From positions 1 through 63,081 of the forward strand of contig NZ_JAFBEV010000016.1 of assembly GCF_016908935.1 (NCBI RefSeq): DNA of 63,081 bases. Direction: 5' to 3'. The notes beneath the pieces were generated by a model. It was not told the origin of the DNA, searched no databases, and saw nothing but the letters and a program-made list of their open reading frames with translations. The position numbers and the translations under genes are program-made. Positions within the stretch are counted from its first letter, which is position 1; the number at the start of each line of letters is the position of its first letter. This DNA comes from Sporolactobacillus spathodeae. GTDB lineage: Bacteria > Bacillota > Bacilli > Bacillales > Sporolactobacillaceae. Positions 52,987-62,985 of this stretch are shown here, in pieces.

Positions 52987-54138
52987 TTAACCGACCGGCA
53001 TTTTATCCTTGTGCCGGAACATCAATTTCAACACAGGCGGTGCCGCCAAAGTCGACAAAATAATAATCAGAATCAAGGCTGTGTATAACTCGTCGGTGAG
53101 CCATTTTGCCTGACTGCCCGTTGCCGCAAGAATTAACGCCACCTCGCCGCGTGAAATCATTCCCGCGCCAATGCAAAATGAAGAAAGCCAATTGAAACCG
53201 GTCACGCGGGCACCAAATGCCGATCCGAACCATTTGGTCAGCACCGCTAGAACGGTAAATAAAACGATGAACACGCCATAGGCCTGAAGGCCGTCAAACG
53301 AAACCTTTAAGCCGATGCCCGTAAAGAATACCGGAACAAATATACTGTAGGCAATTGGCTCCACTGTCCGTTCAATCCGGTCGCGAAATTCGCTTTGTCC
53401 GATCGAAAGACCAGCAATAAAGGCGCCAATGATGCCCGCGACGCCAAGAAAATCCGCATACCAGGCGAATAGCAGCCCCAAAGCAACCGCGATGCTGACA
53501 ACCGGCTGTGTGACCTGCAAACGTTCCGCCCAGCGAAGAATAGTTGGGATGACTTTCCAGGCAAGCATGATAGCTGTAGAAAAGAACAATAATTTTTCGC
53601 CCATAACGAGCCAGATACTTTGTGAGGCTTGCCCGAACAAACTCAAGACAAATGCCAGCAGGATAACGACGAGCACATCGTCAAGGACAGCCGCACCAAG
53701 AATCGCTGTACTCTCCCGCGCTTGAAGCTGATTCATTTCTTTCAGTGTCTGAACCGTAATGCTGACTGATGTGGCCGATAGAACAATGCCAATAAATAAG
53801 GATGTATTCCACGTCAATCCTGCTGCAAGGCCAGCAAGTGCGCCAAACATGAGTGGGAAGAGAATCCCGCCCGCTGCGACTGCGGTGGCCGATCGGCTAT
53901 TGTCTTTCAATACTTTCAATTGGGTTTCGTTGCCTGCCAGAAACATGAGTAAAAGAACGCCAATTTCACTGAAAATGTGAATCAATTCTGTATCGGAAAC
54001 CCAACCAAGGAGTGCAGGCCCGAGCACTACACCAACAAGCAATTCGCCAAGTACAGCTGGCTGCTTCAGCCAAACACTGATTTGTCCAGCAACCTTACTG
54101 GCCGCTATGATTAGAGCGAGCTGCAGGATAAACGTCAT
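52987..54138 (-). CDS. CPA2-family cation/proton antiporter
   Basis: This is a thirteen-helix antiporter of 383 residues, without cytoplasmic RCK domains. It opens MTFILQLALIIAASKVAGQI and has the family blocks VLLMFLAGNETQ, TSVSITVQTLKEM, GAAVLDDVLVVILLA with the ion-binding aspartates, and ISRGEVALILA. It exchanges Na+ or K+ for protons. The start at 54138 is set by TAGGGGGGA in front; the longer frame would run through the leader hairpin. A terminator-like hairpin in the leader suggests attenuation. It is the first gene of a two-transporter operon. Confidence 0.85.
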   Translation of the reverse strand: MTFILQLALIIAASKVAGQISVWLKQPAVLGELLVGVVLGPALLGWVSDTELIHIFSEIGVLLLMFLAGNETQLKVLKDNSRSATAVAAGGILFPLMFGALAGLAAGLTWNTSLFIGIVLSATSVSITVQTLKEMNQLQARESTAILGAAVLDDVLVVILLAFVLSLFGQASQSIWLVMGEKLLFFSTAIMLAWKVIPTILRWAERLQVTQPVVSIAVALGLLFAWYADFLGVAGIIGAFIAGLSIGQSEFRDRIERTVEPIAYSIFVPVFFTGIGLKVSFDGLQAYGVFIVLFTVLAVLTKWFGSAFGARVTGFNWLSSFCIGAGMISRGEVALILAATGSQAKWLTDELYTALILIIILSTLAAPPVLKLMFRHKDKMPVG

Positions 54139-54155
54139 TAAATCCCCCCTAAAAA

Positions 54156-54185
54156 ATGCAAAAAGAGCCCGTCGGTGACAGGCTC
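54156..54185 (-). promoter_or_regulatory. Leader terminator (attenuator) before the CPA2 antiporter
   Basis: Read leftward, GAGCC, a mismatch, GTC, loop, GAC and GGCTC form a hairpin (54185-54165) followed by TTTTT, GCA and TTTTTT. The gene to the right is divergent, so nothing ends here. The hairpin lies between the antiporter promoter (TTGACG near 54246) and its start codon, as in an ion- or metabolite-sensing leader. Confidence 0.6.
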
Positions 54186-54322
54186 CTCCAAATTGATCCG
54201 CTTTATTCATCTAACTTTTATACTAAATGAGTTTGCACCGCCCGTCAATTTTTTCGCAGTTGAGGCATTTGTAAAATTGCAAGAAACTTTGTAAATTTTT
54301 CTATTTTTCATACCTAGTAATC

Positions 54323-54351
54323 TTGAAATCTCGCGGATAAATCCCGATAAT
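54323..54351 (+). promoter_or_regulatory. Promoter of the second lysozyme gene
   Basis: TTGAAA (54323-54328), 17 bp and GATAAT (54346-54351). The leader is about 105 nt. It contains an extra AAAGGAGG at 54420 that serves no visible frame. Confidence 0.6.
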
Positions 54352-54463
54352 TAATAGAAATAGAGACAAAAATCGCTTCCATGCGACAAAAGATCCGTTT
54401 TGACATGGAAAATGGTGGCGAAAGGAGGCATTTTTTAAAATTAATCACTGGAGGGAAGAAATC

Positions 54464-56197
54464 GTGAAACGATTTGGAAAACGTTCGGCAGTATTTCTGT
54501 TATTTTTCACCTTAATCACAGGAATGCTTGTCGGACCTTGGCAGCCTGCCGCACAGGCGGCATCTAGCTATCATGCGCGTGTCACCGTAAGTACAGCAAA
54601 AGTACATACGAGCCCCAGTGGACGCGCTCACACCGTTGCAAAATTACATCGGAACGCTACAGTCACAGTCATCGGAACTCGGGGAAGCTGGAAAAAGATC
54701 AGCTACGGTGGGAAAACTCGTTACATATACGCCAAATACATCAAGAAGAGTACGCCTAGTTACAGCTTCCGCTCATACACAAACTATGTGAAATCCTACT
54801 CACTCGTTATGCGCAGCAAAGCAAGCAGCCATTATCGAAAGATCCGCAGCTTGTATATGAACTATAAGGTGACCGTCATCGGCGCAAAAGGTAGCTACAG
54901 ATACGTGCAATACGGTAGCCGCAAAGGTTACGTGCAAGCCAAATGGCTGAAAAGCACGGTCAAATCATACGGCGCGTACGTTGTCCAAAAATCTATTAAT
55001 CTATGGAAGGGTCCCGGAAAGAAATACGGCCATCCGAGTTCATTACACAAGTATCTATACAAGAACAACACGGTCACCGTAACGGGATCAAGCAGTGGCT
55101 ATCTAAAAGTCAACTACAACGGCACGAAGGGTTATGCATGGGGCGGCTACTTCAAAAATGGAACACCACCAAAAGCCGCAGCTGCGCCAGCACCGGTGAA
55201 AGCAGCTGCGCCAGCGCCTGTGAAAACATCTGCACCAGCATATACGGCTGCGAAAGTACTTGATTATACACCAGTATCGAATTTTCCTGCTTATATTGGA
55301 TACGATAATCGATATATTTATGCATCAGCCGATACGAATTCGTCTGTTAAAGCAACCTTACGTGAAAAAACTTTAGTGACCGTGATTGGTACAAAAGCTG
55401 TTCAAATGAATAACGGTACTGTTAATTGGTCTAGAGTGCGTCTATCAAATGGCGATGAGGGCTATATACAGTCTTATAATCTCGAAACGGATATTAATAA
55501 ATTCAATATACCAACCTCCAATATTTTAGGTTACGGGCTTGATATTTCACATCATCAAAATGAATCAGGGGCAATTAACTCAAGTACCTTCAATACAATT
55601 TCAGCTGCAAACTACAGTTTTGTAATTATTAAAGCATCTGAAGGTACCACTGTTCGCGACAAATTCTTACAATCGAACTTGCAAGGTGCATTAAATGCAA
55701 CACCACATCCCTTAAAAGTTGGAGCCTATCACTATTTTTGGGCCACTGACGAATCAACTGCGCGATCTGAAGCTAATTGGTTTACTAAAAATCTTAACGA
55801 TGCTGGATTCAGTAAATCCAATTATGTTTTCATAGATGTTGAGGAAAATGGTGGTAATAGTAAAATAGCTACATACGTTACCGATTTTCTTCAGCAAATG
55901 ATTGATAATGGGTATACAAAACTGGGCATTTACTCTAGACCAAGTTATTTTAAAAATAATTTAAATTTGAGCACTATAAAGACAAATGTTCAAGATTACG
56001 CAAAAAATAAGAATGTAGAACTTTCAAAAATACTTGTATGGTTATCTTGGTATAGAGGAAAAGATTCCTATGAAGGACCTGGATCATTAAATAATAATGA
56101 TATTGATATCTGGCAGTATACTAGCAATGGAATTGTTGCTGGCGTCTCTGGTGCAACCGACAAAGATGCTTCATATATTGATCCAAATAATTTTTGA
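54464..56197 (+). CDS. Secreted GH25 lysozyme with SH3 repeats and Pro/Ala linker
   Basis: This is a 577-residue paralogue of the lysozyme at 50.2 kb. A signal peptide ends near AAQAAS. Three SH3_3-type repeats (VHTSPSGRAHTVAKLHRNAT, VMRSKASSHYRKIRSLY, LWKGPGKKYGHPSSLHKY) reach about 235. A linker of APAPVKAA repeats follows, then a fourth SH3 and the GH25 domain. That domain has YGLDISHHQN, VFIDVEENGG with the catalytic acids, and DIDIWQYTSNG. It starts at GTG with GGAGGG. The DNA changes sharply near 55256: the repeat half is GC-richer and the lysozyme half is AT-rich, as if the catalytic part came from another genome. Confidence 0.88.
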   Translation: MKRFGKRSAVFLLFFTLITGMLVGPWQPAAQAASSYHARVTVSTAKVHTSPSGRAHTVAKLHRNATVTVIGTRGSWKKISYGGKTRYIYAKYIKKSTPSYSFRSYTNYVKSYSLVMRSKASSHYRKIRSLYMNYKVTVIGAKGSYRYVQYGSRKGYVQAKWLKSTVKSYGAYVVQKSINLWKGPGKKYGHPSSLHKYLYKNNTVTVTGSSSGYLKVNYNGTKGYAWGGYFKNGTPPKAAAAPAPVKAAAPAPVKTSAPAYTAAKVLDYTPVSNFPAYIGYDNRYIYASADTNSSVKATLREKTLVTVIGTKAVQMNNGTVNWSRVRLSNGDEGYIQSYNLETDINKFNIPTSNILGYGLDISHHQNESGAINSSTFNTISAANYSFVIIKASEGTTVRDKFLQSNLQGALNATPHPLKVGAYHYFWATDESTARSEANWFTKNLNDAGFSKSNYVFIDVEENGGNSKIATYVTDFLQQMIDNGYTKLGIYSRPSYFKNNLNLSTIKTNVQDYAKNKNVELSKILVWLSWYRGKDSYEGPGSLNNNDIDIWQYTSNGIVAGVSGATDKDASYIDPNNF

Positions 56198-56207
56198 TCT
56201 ACTTTTT

Positions 56208-56233
56208 TTCCTCCCTCGTGGAGGTTTTTTTTT
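56208..56233 (+). terminator. Terminator after the second lysozyme gene
   Basis: CCTCC (56210-56214), loop and GGAGG (56220-56224), followed by nine T. Confidence 0.75.
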
Positions 56234-56298
56234 ACTCTTTTTCAATAGAAGTCTTTCGCAGACTATTGCCCTTTTCGAATAGGCAAGCCAGAAAAAGC

Positions 56299-56325
56299 AA
56301 AAAAAATAGCCCTTTTTAAGGGCCA
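56299..56325 (-). terminator. Terminator for the leftward DUF3298-like gene
   Basis: Leftward GCCCTT (56323-56318) pairs with AAGGGC (56314-56309), followed by TATTTTTTTT. It lies about 125 bp after the stop. Confidence 0.7.
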
Positions 56326-56449
56326 AAGATTAAATCATAAAGGGGGGAAGTTACTTCCTGCTTCCATATGAATAGAATAGCCGAGAATTATTAACAAAAG
56401 ATTAATAACGCCAGATTTTCTACATTTATCTTTTTTATCCTGTTATACC

Positions 56450-57256
56450 TTATTCCCGGGGTTGAGAGTGCTGCGGCACAGTGGATGAACCACAGCCTCC
56501 TGATCCAGGTTCATGGCAACCTGCATGGTGATGATGCGCATGCGGCGTCTTGAATTCGCGGAATGGGACTTTCAGATGAATGATCCCATTTGAATAAGGC
56601 GCAACCTCGTATTCCTGAAAAACAATCACAATTCCTTCATCATAAAAATAGAACTGCCCATTTTTCACGTCTACACCTTTAAAAGAATCAAGAAAGAAAT
56701 CGTAGCGTCCCTGCTGCTTCAGTTGGGTCATCTGTTTTTTCAAGTAGCTGTTAACCTTGTCTCGCTCTTTCTTGTTTTTGATAATGTTGCTGAGGCTCAA
56801 GCGTTTCCCGCTGTGCAAATTGTAATTATACACAGTCTCCAGGTGCATGCCGTGCGCGCCGCCGGTATACGATTCATCCACAAAGGAGACACTCAGCCGA
56901 CAGCGCTGATTATAACGAATCGTGGGCTGCGTCTGTGCGTAATAAGGACCTGCAGCGCTAATAAAACGGTCGCGTTCGTATTGTTTCTTGTACTTCTTAT
57001 CCAGTTCCTGTACTTTTCTCGCGTGATCCAAAAAGGTCTGATTGATCTGCCCCTGAATCTTTGGTTGCTCCACACCGCCGGTAATCACCGGATAAAAAAT
57101 ATGATCCGCTAATTTAACGATTTTGATTTTCGCCGGCATCGTACATGAATGCTCAGTCGGATGCTGAGCCAATGCCGCTGTGCTGGTAAAGAATACAGAC
57201 AATACCATCAGCAAAGAAACGGCCAGTTTGGATAATCGGTTGCCTGCGTGTTGCAT
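56450..57256 (-). CDS. Secreted DUF4163/DUF3298-like protein with a His-rich tail
   Basis: The 268-residue protein has a signal peptide (LAVSLLMVLSVFFTSTAALA, cut before QHPTEH). A DUF4163-like region follows with FYPVITGG and INQTFLDHA. The DUF3298 part has SFVDESYTGGAHGMHLETVYNY, LSLSNIIKNKKE and YFYDEGIVIVFQEYEVAPYS. This pair of domains occurs in RsiV anti-sigma factors and PdaC, where it binds wall-related ligands. Here no sigma factor or deacetylase is attached. The last 30 residues are HAHHHHAGCHEPGSGGCG-rich, a likely metal-binding tail. ATG 57256 has GGGG eight bases upstream. Confidence 0.72.
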   Translation of the reverse strand: MQHAGNRLSKLAVSLLMVLSVFFTSTAALAQHPTEHSCTMPAKIKIVKLADHIFYPVITGGVEQPKIQGQINQTFLDHARKVQELDKKYKKQYERDRFISAAGPYYAQTQPTIRYNQRCRLSVSFVDESYTGGAHGMHLETVYNYNLHSGKRLSLSNIIKNKKERDKVNSYLKKQMTQLKQQGRYDFFLDSFKGVDVKNGQFYFYDEGIVIVFQEYEVAPYSNGIIHLKVPFREFKTPHAHHHHAGCHEPGSGGCGSSTVPQHSQPRE

Positions 57257-57310
57257 CGCCAAAACCCCTTTTTTTCAATTTGCCCTTAGTGTCCCCTTTT
57301 GCGCAGGAAT

Positions 57311-57466
57311 TATTAGAAAAACTTGGTTTTGATGCGTTCTCTGAACGATGGCAAAACCTTAGTTCTTCTTATACTTAGTTCCTCTGAATTCTTGTCCATT
57401 GTGAACGCATTAGAAAACTTGACTTTGACGAGTTCTTTGAACGATGAAACCTTATTTCTTATCTTC
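57311..57466. repeat. Two direct repeats of about 58 bp (family R5, R2-like head)
   Basis: TTAGAAAAACTTGGTTTTGA (57311) and TTAGAAAACTTGACTTTGAC (57409) each lead into GTTCT-TGAACGATG and AAACCTTA-TTCTT. The start resembles the R2 head. The rest of the 57257-58051 gap has no gene I can support. Confidence 0.55.
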
Positions 57467-57762
57467 AAGAAAAACCTAGGTTTTGGCTAATTTTTGCTGA
57501 ATTGGTGCCTACTTTTTGCTTTTACTGAAGGAATTTTTGAATGAAAGCTCCGACTGCTTGCCGAAGGAAACAAGCGCATATAAAAAGGGTGTCTCAAGGC
57601 CGATAGCTCGACATTCAGACACCGCTCGATTGGGGGGATTGCCTTATGGCATAGGCATCAAGGATAGCGTTTCACCTTCATGCTTAGGCATAACTTTATA
57701 TACGTTTCTACGTTTCATTTTGTTCCCCATTTTTCAAATCATGCCGCCTTCACATTCAAGCT

Positions 57763-57798
57763 CATAAAAAAAAGACCTTTTAGAGGTCTTAAAAAAAG
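57763..57798 (-). terminator. Orphan leftward terminator
   Basis: Leftward, AAGACCT, loop and AGGTCTT followed by nine T (57790-57764). No annotated leftward gene ends here; the nearest, PanE, stops 570 bp away behind its own hairpin. It may end an unannotated small RNA. Confidence 0.5.
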
Positions 57799-58051
57799 GG
57801 GGGTCTTGTTTTTCCGTAATTAAAGAATAAATCTTTTTCCTTAATCTATGCTTAATTTTTTTATTTTTACCTTGTTGCTTACCAACATAATTCGGTTATT
57901 TGCTGATTATCTTACCCTGATTGATAACTAATGGGACATCGAGTTCTTGTCCGTGAAGCGTTTCGCTGTTCATCGGTGAAATGGAAACCGTTTTATTTTC
58001 ACCATTTTAGTGATAAAATTAAATTTCAGACTTGTGTAAGGGGGACTCCAC

Positions 58052-58285
58052 ATGCTGCGTCATGTAGATGTTATTGAATTTGTCGACAGCTCGCGTGTCT
58101 CATGGTATACCGTCAAACAGCTGGATATCGATTTAAAAAAGAAGCATTTTAAAAAAGGTGATGAGCTCTCTATCAATAATAAAAACTATTTTGTTGTTGA
58201 AGATTACGGTTTGCTACGCATCGCACGAATGGGCCGACTCAATCCTTTCCGTTCGGTGATCCAACAATTGAGCAAAACAAGATGA
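58052..58285 (+). CDS. Small unknown 77-residue protein
   Basis: MLRHVDVIEFVDSSRVSWYT begins a short, lysine-rich, soluble protein ending RSVIQQLSKTR. AAGGGGG lies about 8 bp before the ATG, supporting translation. I recognise no family. It stands alone between gene-free DNA and a shared terminator. Confidence 0.6.
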   Translation: MLRHVDVIEFVDSSRVSWYTVKQLDIDLKKKHFKKGDELSINNKNYFVVEDYGLLRIARMGRLNPFRSVIQQLSKTR

Positions 58286-58321
58286 ATAAAAGGTACATCC
58301 AAATACGCGTCGTAAGCGTTA

Positions 58322-58355
58322 AAATGCCGGCAATGAATCATTCACTGCCGGCATT
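58322..58355. terminator. Bidirectional hairpin between convergent genes
   Basis: AATGCCGGCA (58323-58332) pairs exactly with TGCCGGCATT (58346-58355). Leftward it runs into TTTTAA. Confidence 0.7.
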
Positions 58356-58365
58356 CTCTATAAAA

Positions 58366-59316
58366 TTAGCGAAATTGACGCGTATGTTCCGCCAAGTGAA
58401 CAAGATTGCGCAAGAAATGGTGTGTCGACGCTTCGTAATCGTATTTCTTACCGAGATCGTAGATATAGCCATTGATATAGTCAACCTCGGTCAACCTGCC
58501 CTTCGACATATCCTGATACATCGACGGATAATGTAGCGGATTGGTCTCTGCGCTTACGTGGCGGACAGTTTCCCATTCTTCCTGACGGGTGGTCAGCAAC
58601 TGAATACCGGCACGCTCACAAACGTCATAGGCTTCATGAATCAATTGCAAGCCGAGTTGGTCTGCCTTCGGGAATGAGATAAATTCGCCCATCTTGATTT
58701 CAAACAGTGTGCAAAGTGTGTTGACGACCGAATTAAAAATCACTTTAGACATCAACGTTCCCTGGAAATTCTTCGTCAATGTCGGGTTAAGATTAGCTTT
58801 TTTGAAATCTTCAACGATTTGATAGGTCGTATTGTCCGGCTCCTCGGTTTGATTAGCCATGTTAATTGATCCCGCTCCGCGCTTGCCGATGAAATCGACA
58901 TCGCCAGCTTTGTTCAAGACCGTTCCTATCAAACAAGTGCCGCCAATCACTTTATTCTTATCAAAATACTGATTCAGCTTTTCGATGTGGCCCATCCCAT
59001 TCATCCCGCTGAAAATGTATTGATCGCTTTTGATGAAATGCGCGCTACGCTTGAGCAAATCTGCTAATTGCATCTGCTTCGCAAAAACAATAAATACATC
59101 TGGATTCCCTTCGTATTCTTCCGGTGTAAAAATTCGAGCGGGCACAAGATGGCGGTTCTCGCCGTCGCGTGAGACATAAACGCCGCCCTGCGCCTTGATT
59201 GTCTGCACTTGCTCGTCCCAAATATCAACAAAATCAACGTTGAATCCCGCATCCTGAAGCAATACGCCGAAACGCAACCCCATCGCGCCGGATCCTAAGA
59301 TCGTGTACGTCAGCAT
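58366..59316 (-). CDS. Ketopantoate reductase family protein (PanE/ApbA-like)
   Basis: This NADPH-dependent reductase has 316 residues. The N-terminal Rossmann motif is ILGSGAMGLRFGVLL. The block FAKQMQLADLL corresponds to the KAYQ region, GMNGMGHIEKL to the usual QNG..., and FQGTLMSKVIFNSVVNTLC to the catalytic Lys/Asn segment. True PanE makes pantoate for CoA synthesis, but the family includes other 2-oxoacid reductases. No panBC genes are adjacent, so the substrate is open. Start 59316 (MLTYTILG) has GAGGAG eight bases upstream; the longer frame begins at a GTG inside that spacing. Confidence 0.82.
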   Translation of the reverse strand: MLTYTILGSGAMGLRFGVLLQDAGFNVDFVDIWDEQVQTIKAQGGVYVSRDGENRHLVPARIFTPEEYEGNPDVFIVFAKQMQLADLLKRSAHFIKSDQYIFSGMNGMGHIEKLNQYFDKNKVIGGTCLIGTVLNKAGDVDFIGKRGAGSINMANQTEEPDNTTYQIVEDFKKANLNPTLTKNFQGTLMSKVIFNSVVNTLCTLFEIKMGEFISFPKADQLGLQLIHEAYDVCERAGIQLLTTRQEEWETVRHVSAETNPLHYPSMYQDMSKGRLTEVDYINGYIYDLGKKYDYEASTHHFLRNLVHLAEHTRQFR

Positions 59317-59538
59317 CTTCTTCACTCCTCATACTATTACCTTTAGACTCTTTTTCCACTTTACCATTTTTTAGTGGTGCGGGCAGCCGTCACGCTTGAA
59401 TTTTTTGAATCGCGAATCACAATTTTGCTTGCTGACTGCGCCTTCTCTCGGCATGATTGATAGAAATAATCTATCGATTTTCTAAATTCATCTCATTTTA
59501 TGTATGTCCCGGGTTGCAGCCCGGGATTCGGGATTATT

Positions 59539-59679
59539 TCAAGCAAATTTCGGTTTTAATATCCGGTTCAAATGTCTTTCATCAATTTTCTGATCGATTT
59601 TATCCATCGCCTGCTTGTCTTTCCATATCTGTTCTCTGCTTTTCTTTAAAAGTTGAGTATACGAATCATGCTTTTTCAT
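59539..59679 (-). CDS. 46-residue FbpB-like small basic protein
   Basis: The product reads MKKHDSYTQLLKKSREQIWK, then DKQAMDKIDQKIDERH and a short basic end. Charged helical proteins of this size, with LL..SRE.I..DK.AM..I..KIDERH, resemble the Fur-regulated basic protein B family of bacilli, which helps iron-sparing regulation. AAAGGAG precedes the ATG. I found no convincing Fur box upstream, so the family call is moderate. A GC-rich hairpin TCCCGGG/CCCGGGA (59507-59526) follows the stop. Confidence 0.55.
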   Translation of the reverse strand: MKKHDSYTQLLKKSREQIWKDKQAMDKIDQKIDERHLNRILKPKFA

Positions 59680-59794
59680 CTGAATCACTCTCCTTTGTAT
59701 ACGAATATTCTACAAATGAATTATGAATTTTCTATTAATAATTGGCGGGGCGGCGTTAAAAATTTGGGTTACTCTGCGTCCTTAACAACACAAA

Positions 59795-59880
59795 TCGCTA
59801 AGAAAACTTGGCCCGTTTTTGCAAAAATACGTTTCGGCTGCTCGCTCGCCGCGGACTAGCCTCCTTGCCTCTTTTTCGTG
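59795..59880 (+). repeat. R2 repeat copy G
   Basis: AAGAAAACTTGGCCCGTTTT, TACGTTTCGGCTGCTCGCTC and GCCGCGGACTAGCCTCCTTG match the head and middle of the family. Confidence 0.6.
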
Positions 59881-59935
59881 TCTAACCAATGTCGTGTTTT
59901 TCTTAACCGGTTGAATTTGTAAAAAAGCCAAAAAT

Positions 59936-59981
59936 AAAAAGATACCGTTCGCGAAAGGTTTTCCCTTCGGAACGATATCTT
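59936..59981 (-). terminator. Terminator of groESL
   Basis: Leftward, AAGATATCGTTCCGAAGG pairs with CCTTTCGCGAACGGTATCTT with few mismatches, followed by TTTATTTTT. Confidence 0.85.
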
Positions 59982-60027
59982 GTAAGTCTTGCCGTTAGGG
60001 CAGGCTCATCCATTCAATTACTTTGAA

Positions 60028-61665
<1,638 letters not shown>

Positions 61666-61686
61666 CTAAATATTATTGGTCCGAAA

Positions 61687-61971
61687 TTAGTCAACAACTG
61701 CAAGAATATCATCTTGACGAACAACGAGATATGTCTTGCCGTCATATTTTACTTCTGTACCTGCATATTTTGAAAAGATGACCTTGTCTCCTTCTTTAAC
61801 GTCCAGAGCGATCCGTTCGCCCTTATCGGATACTTTGCCGGTTCCGACAGCGATCACATGACCTTCCTGCGGCTTTTCCTTAGCCGAATCAGGAAGCACG
61901 ATGCCACTTGCTGTCTTTTCTTCTTTTTCTTGTGGTTCGATTACAATCCGATCACCTAATGGCTTTAACAT
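61687..61971 (-). CDS. groES: 10-kDa co-chaperonin GroES
   Basis: GroES caps the GroEL ring. The 94 residues begin [20 protein letters not shown], contain the mobile loop [15 protein letters not shown] and end [25 protein letters not shown] precedes the ATG. It is the first gene of the operon, just downstream of a CIRCE element. Confidence 0.98.
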   Translation of the reverse strand: MLKPLGDRIVIEPQEKEEKTASGIVLPDSAKEKPQEGHVIAVGTGKVSDKGERIALDVKEGDKVIFSKYAGTEVKYDGKTYLVVRQDDILAVVD

Positions 61972-62013
61972 GAGAAAAATACCCTCCTTAAAAATGTTAA
62001 GTAAAGTACTTTG

Positions 62014-62079
62014 TTAGCACTCACTTCTCCTGAGTGCTAATCCATTTAATATAATAATCAAATTAACATTTTTTTGCAA
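62014..62079 (-). promoter_or_regulatory. CIRCE operator and groESL promoter
   Basis: TTAGCACTC (62014-62022), nine bases and GAGTGCTAA (62032-62040) are an exact CIRCE, the HrcA binding site. Leftward TTGCAA (62079-62074), 17 bp and TATTAT (62056-62051) form the promoter just ahead of it. Confidence 0.95.
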
Positions 62080-62274
62080 GTTCTATCTCTAAAATTTATT
62101 GATTCTAAAGTAGCCTGTGGCTCTCGGTTGCTCTTCTATTTTTCACAAGTGACAAGAATGAAGGCATAGGCGCTTGGTATGTCTTGCTTTACTTCACTAT
62201 GCTAGAATAAATACAATATGGCCCTTGCGGCGGAAATGATCCGCGACGGCTATCATTGATGCGAGGTGTTTCAA

Positions 62275-62952
62275 TTGGTCAAACGCTATGCCGCAATTGT
62301 TGTGCTCTATGTATGCTGCGTACTCTCGCCACTGATTCCTTTTTTTAAAACGATAGCCCAACTTTTTCCCAACCCGCGCGACGGCTATGGGATTATCTAC
62401 ACAGCTATTTTCGGTCTGACGCTGCTTGCCGTCCTGCTGCTGCTGGCGCCGGAACGTCACCTTCGCGCTGCAGACCGGGCAACGCTTAGCGAGTCGATCC
62501 TATGGGCGATTTTGGGCATTTTCGCGTTGTTTGCCTTGCAGTCTCTGGCTGTTTTCATCAATACCTTTCTTTTTCATCAACCGGCCGCATCAACACACAC
62601 CAAAGATGTCATCCAGCTAACGCGCTATTCGCCGCTGTTTATTTTTACCGTCAGCATCATCGGTCCAATTCTTGAGGAGGTCGTTTTTCGCAAAATTTTC
62701 TTTGGCGGCTTGCGCCGGAAAATGCCTTTTATTCTGGCGGCGGCCATTAGTTCAATTGTTTTCGCGGTCTTCCATGCGGATCTGCAGCATACGCTGATCT
62801 ATTTTGTTATTGGCTTCTTCCTCTGCTATGTCTACCAACGAACCGGTCGCATCTGGGTCACGATGATGATGCATGCCGGGATGAACGCAACAGTTGTCGC
62901 CATCAATTTTGCTGTCGGCACAGCCCAGCTGATCGCGCACGGGCTGCATTAA
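62275..62952 (+). CDS. CPBP-family intramembrane metalloprotease (CAAX-like, YdiL position)
   Basis: This membrane protein of about 225 residues has six to seven helices and the CPBP motifs EEVVFR (motif 1), FAVFHADLQH (motif 2) and HAGMNA (motif 3) that hold the catalytic Glu and metal-binding His. The start is best at TTG 62275, with GAGGTG six bases upstream; the frame also opens at GTG 62266 inside that site. It is divergent from groES, as ydiL is in Bacillus subtilis, so this order is conserved. The substrate is unknown. Confidence 0.82.
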   Translation: MVKRYAAIVVLYVCCVLSPLIPFFKTIAQLFPNPRDGYGIIYTAIFGLTLLAVLLLLAPERHLRAADRATLSESILWAILGIFALFALQSLAVFINTFLFHQPAASTHTKDVIQLTRYSPLFIFTVSIIGPILEEVVFRKIFFGGLRRKMPFILAAAISSIVFAVFHADLQHTLIYFVIGFFLCYVYQRTGRIWVTMMMHAGMNATVVAINFAVGTAQLIAHGLH

Positions 62953-62985
62953 ATTTTTTGTACTGGCGCTCGATAATTGGGTTTG

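Noticed and set aside
57516-57767. 83-codon plus-strand ORF (GLPYGIGIKDSVSPSCLG)
   Set aside because: The text looks like the out-of-frame edge of a repeat or IS end; no ribosome binding site and no clear transposase motif.
59690-59740. Fur box before the FbpB-like gene
   Set aside because: AT-rich words resemble part of the consensus but no 7-1-7 dyad is present.
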